Shown here piece after piece: positions 4,901 through 7,226 of a DNA stretch of 7,226 nucleotides (its first letter is position 1; each line of letters opens with the position of its first letter). Source of the stretch: Achromobacter sp. (lineage in GTDB: Bacteria > Pseudomonadota > Gammaproteobacteria > Burkholderiales > Burkholderiaceae_B). The stretch lies in contig DMTA01000426.1 of the NCBI GenBank assembly GCA_003454835.1, positions 1 to 7,226 on the forward strand, in the 5' to 3' direction. Under the pieces are notes generated by a model. The model was given only the letters and a program-made list of their open reading frames with translations, did no database searches and was not told where the DNA came from. The translations under genes were made by a program, and so were the position numbers.

Positions 4901-7153
4901 GAGAAGATGGACGGCACCAAGGGCAAGCTGAAGTGGGGCGGCGACGCCGCGATGCGCGGCGACAGCAAGAGCCTGCCCAAGAAGGTCAAGCTGGTCGACC
5001 TGTTCTCGGGTCCCGTTGCGCTCAACGCGCAGGGCGAAGCGGACATCCCGCTGGACCTGCCCGACTTCAATGGCACCCTGCGCCTGATGGCGGTCGCGTT
5101 CACGCCCGACAACTACGGCAGCACCGACGCCGAAATGGTCGTGGCAGCGCCCATCGTGGCGGAACTGAACACCCCGCGTTTCATCACGCCGGGCGACCAG
5201 GCCGCCATTGCGCTGGACGTCACCAACCTGAGCGGCGCCGAGCAGAAGATCTCGGTCAAGCTCGAGGCGCTGGATCCGCTGGCCATCGTGGATGGCGTGC
5301 GCACTGTCACATTGAAAGACAAGCAGCGCACGACGTTGCGGTTCACGGCGACCACCACCGGTTCGTACGGCCTTGGTCTGATGCGCCTGACGGTGGATGG
5401 GCAGGGCGGCGCCAAGCCGATCCGCATCGTGCGCGAGTCCGTGCTGCAGGTGCAGCCGGCACACGCGCCCGAGCGCCAGGTTCGGCGTCTGCGCCTGAAT
5501 CCGGGCGAGTCGCAAGCGGCGCAGGCATCGTGGATCGCGTCCTATTACCCGGACTCGACGACCGTCAGCCTGACCGTGTCGAATCGTCCGCCGTTCAACG
5601 TCAACCGTCTGGTCGAAGACCTGCTCAACTATCCGTATGGATGCACCGAGCAGACCATCAGCGCGGCCATGCCGTGGGTGATGCTGGATGAAGATGCCGC
5701 CAAGCAGTTCGGCCTGAAGCCGCGCACCGAGGCCGAACGCGCCGCCAAGGTCGCCGGCGCCATCAGCCGCCTGTCGGGCATGCGCAACTCGGTCGGTTCG
5801 TACAACCTCTGGAGCGGCGCGTCCTCGCGCGACGTGTGGCTGACGGCCTACGCCGTGGGCTTCATGCAGGACGCCCGCGATCGTGGTTTCGATGTGCCCG
5901 AGGCGTCGCTGGACCGTTCGCGGACCTGGCTGCTGGAGCAGGTGCAGCAGAGCGCCGGCGCATTCGGCACGTGGTCGGCCAACCTGCGCCGCAACGTCGA
6001 GGCCAACCGCATCGACAGCAGCGACGCCAACGTGCTGCGCGAAGACCATCGCCGCTTCGCCGGCCTGGCGACCGCCGCACTCGCGCTGGCGCGCGACAAG
6101 AAGGCGCCGCTGTCGACCGTGCGTCAGCTTTTCGACAACTACCAGGAACGCGCGCGCTCGCCGCTACCGCTGGTGCAACTGGCCGCCGCCTTCAAGCTGA
6201 TGGGCGACGAAGGGCGCATGAAGCAGGCGCTCGACCTGGCCATGACGCGTGCCTACGGCATCAACATCAACAACCGCAGCAGCGCCTACTACGACGAATG
6301 GATGGGCGACTACGGCAGCAGCGTGCGCGACTACGCGCTGTCGTACGCGCTGGTTTCGCAGTACGAGCTGCGCCATGAACGCAGCGAGAACCTGCTGAAT
6401 CAGCTCTCCAGCCGCCTGGGCAACCGCTCGTACCTGTCCACGCAGGAACAGATGGCTCTGCTGCTGGCCGCGCGCGCCGCGGGCGGCAACAAGAACACGC
6501 CGTGGGAAGCGGTGCTGACCGTCAAGGGCGAGCGCAAGCCGCTGACGGGGGGCAAGAGCGACCAGACGGTCTCGCTCTCGGCCGCGGATCTGGCGGGCAC
6601 GCAGTTGCAGAACACGGGCAGCCAGTCCTTGTTTGTCGAATACGACATCCAGGGCAGCCCGACTGCAACGCCCGCGCCGCGCAACGACATCATCCAGCTC
6701 AAGCGCGGCTGGTACCGTCCGGACGGCCGGCCGTGGGATGGCGGCACGCTGCAGACCGGCGACATGCTGGTGGTGTGGGTCCAGGCCAGCGCCAACCAGA
6801 ACATCCCGGACGGGCTGCTGGTTGACCGCGTGCCGGCAGGCTTTGAGGTCGAAAACCTCAACCTGTCGCAGAGCCCGGAGATGCAGGACTGGACGATCGG
6901 CGGCCGCCGCGTGGCCGATGCCATGTCGGATTCCAACATCAAGCATCGCGAGTTCCGCGACGACCGCTACGTCGCCGCGGTGTCGCTGGGCCGTGGCAAG
7001 GTGGACGTGTTCTATCTGGTGCGCGTCGTGACGCCGGGCCGCTACGCGGTGCCGTCGACGGTGGCCGAGGATATGTACAGGCCCGAAATCCGCGGCGTGG
7101 GTGAGCAATGGAGCACGGTCGAAATCCGCGATCGCGGCGCCAAGCGTCCTTGA
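1931..7153 (+). CDS. yfhM: Type I bacterial alpha-2-macroglobulin (YfhM/ECAM family), membrane-anchored
   Basis: A 1740-residue protein (E. coli YfhM is 1653) similar to YfhM along its whole length as I recall that sequence. The family traps proteases in the periplasm: cleavage of a bait region changes the shape and exposes a thioester that bonds to the attacker. An N-terminal transmembrane segment (about 9-28) follows a short basic start; there is no lipobox cysteine. Next come a Ser/Ala/Thr-rich linker, then the MG-domain array with FASRG (208-212), LYRPGE (464-469) and VEEFLPERM (near 555). A Lys/Gly-rich stretch (about 991-1020) sits where the bait region is expected. The thioester motif CTEQ starts at Cys1238 within YPYGCTEQ and opens an alpha-helical thioester domain (WLTAYAV, WMGDYGSSVRDYAL). 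The C-terminus carries HREFRDDRYVAA and a VTPGRY...MYRPE ending. Tyr1234, four before the cysteine, corresponds to the Salmonella 'Y-lock' tyrosine as I remember it. Acidic insertions lie near residues 118-125 and 263-274. GTG 1931 is preferred to TTG 1901 because of its ribosome binding site. Confidence 0.95.
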   Translation: MSGKFNKTWLAVAGIAVVAGAIGAGWWMGKGQRPASTVAVVAAQTATAPSAQAASSAAPTLPASATVGAADPFAALNCQPRQFNDALSLAVTFTQPVDAKSNLDAFLQVTDTGSTAGKADEDSESAAAPGQQPASVRPGDSAPKGKILKGNWVVGDNPRVVYFPYVQPQRSYAITVRSGLPGAGEKVALTEASHCEVSTQAMPPSFYFASRGVVLPAGQNGGLPVATVNVPEVDVQFLRVSPERVPELFDTVLGVGRTPAASEDEDDGNYDENDWRYAGNRSLKGSVSNWDLDRLNSLTTSVYQGRFVTDDKPNRRHVTFLPVEGIKELQEPGIYVAVMSQPGRFRYEYQVTYFYVSDIGLHARRYSDRIEAYSVSLKSGQAISGAVFELVDGAGKPLAKAAADAQGHVRFDGSFANARVIRASRDKEMTVLALGEPALDLSEFDTGGHASRANNLFVYAGRNLYRPGETFHVSVLPRDLDGRVLTPSPLTATLKRPDGRTMQTALWQPQKDLPGYVERAIDLPLDAQTGTWLLELRVDPSSRAPDASWKFQVEEFLPERMKMALTSGQDVLSPDEELTVDVQGDYLYGAPAAGNRLLATFQVKRDRFALAQQWPGFIFGDVADDTRRSFGELPESALDDKGRAQLDVNPNAAGTHSPMKVRVSASLLESGGRPVVRSIERSVWPADKLIAVRPQFDSDVARENAPAGFEVIRANAQGKIEPLAQAQMRLFREERQYYWRFDDQRGWNSGYTETEELVDSREIALNDRTQLTVPVKWGRYRLEITDPETGETMRYRFYAGWNAQDADAMGNRPDRVQMKLEGVPAKPGDTVKLTLTPPHDGQALITVEGDRMLWSKWVAVKATGTEVEIPVDKEWKRHDLYVAAAVFRPGSEGDRVTPARALGLAFLPIASADRKLDVKLTAAPKAVPETKTTVRVKVDGAQGKQAMVTLSAVDVGILNINQYATPDPLDYFFGKHRYAPELLDMYGKLIEKMDGTKGKLKWGGDAAMRGDSKSLPKKVKLVDLFSGPVALNAQGEADIPLDLPDFNGTLRLMAVAFTPDNYGSTDAEMVVAAPIVAELNTPRFITPGDQAAIALDVTNLSGAEQKISVKLEALDPLAIVDGVRTVTLKDKQRTTLRFTATTTGSYGLGLMRLTVDGQGGAKPIRIVRESVLQVQPAHAPERQVRRLRLNPGESQAAQASWIASYYPDSTTVSLTVSNRPPFNVNRLVEDLLNYPYGCTEQTISAAMPWVMLDEDAAKQFGLKPRTEAERAAKVAGAISRLSGMRNSVGSYNLWSGASSRDVWLTAYAVGFMQDARDRGFDVPEASLDRSRTWLLEQVQQSAGAFGTWSANLRRNVEANRIDSSDANVLREDHRRFAGLATAALALARDKKAPLSTVRQLFDNYQERARSPLPLVQLAAAFKLMGDEGRMKQALDLAMTRAYGININNRSSAYYDEWMGDYGSSVRDYALSYALVSQYELRHERSENLLNQLSSRLGNRSYLSTQEQMALLLAARAAGGNKNTPWEAVLTVKGERKPLTGGKSDQTVSLSAADLAGTQLQNTGSQSLFVEYDIQGSPTATPAPRNDIIQLKRGWYRPDGRPWDGGTLQTGDMLVVWVQASANQNIPDGLLVDRVPAGFEVENLNLSQSPEMQDWTIGGRRVADAMSDSNIKHREFRDDRYVAAVSLGRGKVDVFYLVRVVTPGRYAVPSTVAEDMYRPEIRGVGEQWSTVEIRDRGAKRP

Positions 7154-7226
7154 ACGCCGCCGCTGCTTGCCAGGCGGGCGCATCGCGCGCCCGCCGCTGG
7201 CGGCGGCGCGGCATCTTCGGGCGGGG
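7108..7226 (+). CDS. pbpC: Possible start of pbpC (penicillin-binding protein 1C), cut by window edge
   Basis: One frame stays open to the end of the window. It can start at ATG 7108 (GGTGAG a few bases upstream, 46-nt overlap with the macroglobulin gene) or at TTG 7150 (TTGA overlap with its stop). The product is strongly basic, with RARRWRRRG followed by IFGRG at the edge, which resembles the cytoplasmic N-terminus of a bitopic membrane protein before its transmembrane helix. In many bacteria the type I macroglobulin gene is followed directly by pbpC, a bifunctional peptidoglycan glycosyltransferase/transpeptidase. No PbpC catalytic motif lies within the window, so identity is inferred from context. 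GC-rich DNA leaves other frames open here too. Confidence 0.35.
   Translation, partial: MEHGRNPRSRRQASLNAAAACQAGASRARRWRRRGIFGR
7169..7201 (+). repeat. Strong GC hairpin just after the macroglobulin stop
   Basis: GCCAG plus GCGGGCGC (7169-7181) pairs with GCGCCCGC, a 2-nt bulge, then CTGGC (7187-7201), with loop ATCGC: 13 base pairs. No T-run follows, so it is not a standard intrinsic terminator. It begins 16 nt after the stop and could stabilise the 3' end, damp expression of the next gene, or be coding DNA of pbpC. Confidence 0.45.

Noticed and set aside
2333..6049. A very long open frame on the - strand, 1238 codons, antisense to the macroglobulin gene
   Set aside because: In GC-rich coding DNA the antisense frame often lacks stops. 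The product is a His/Arg/Gln-rich mix with no family motif, while the + strand frame matches YfhM along its whole length.
6164..7183. A second antisense open frame of 339 codons over the end of the macroglobulin gene
   Set aside because: Same cause: it is rich in His, Arg, Ala and Val with no recognisable domain and no sensible start context.

Overview
This GC-rich window looks like chromosome of a betaproteobacterium, most likely Burkholderiales and probably Alcaligenaceae (Bordetella/Achromobacter-like). That assignment rests on codon usage, protein style and gene order as I remember it; no rRNA or other marker gene is present to prove it.

Layout. (1) Positions 1-231 hold the 3' end of a thiolase gene on the + strand, best matched to the 3-oxoadipyl-CoA thiolase PcaF, followed by a hairpin shared with a convergent gene. 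(2) Positions 337-879 on the - strand encode a secreted DUF192 protein. (3) Positions 974-1219 on the - strand encode a CspA-family cold-shock protein. It has a recognisable promoter, a roughly 108-nt leader and a U-tailed terminator lying between it and the DUF192 gene. (4) Positions 1446-1760 on the + strand encode ClpS, the N-end-rule adaptor of ClpAP, divergent from the cold-shock gene. clpA does not follow it; two hairpins do. (5) Positions 1931-7153 on the + strand encode a 1740-residue type I bacterial alpha-2-macroglobulin (YfhM/ECAM family) with an intact CTEQ thioester motif. It is anchored by an N-terminal transmembrane segment rather than a lipobox. (6) The last bases contain an open frame with a very basic N-terminus that may be the start of pbpC (PBP1c), the usual partner of this family, plus a strong GC hairpin.

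How the genes relate. The thiolase belongs to aromatic-acid catabolism and ends a unit extending off the left edge. The cold-shock and DUF192 genes are co-oriented and could share partial readthrough. ClpS acts in cytoplasmic protein quality control. The macroglobulin is a periplasmic protease trap; in other bacteria it is thought to protect the envelope together with PBP1c, which repairs peptidoglycan.

Most of the window is ordinary core or near-core genome. I found no convincing undescribed system. The more interesting points are the macroglobulin's membrane anchor and acidic insertions, the missing clpA, and the compact divergent cold-shock/clpS promoter region. No stretch over 300 bases lacks a gene.
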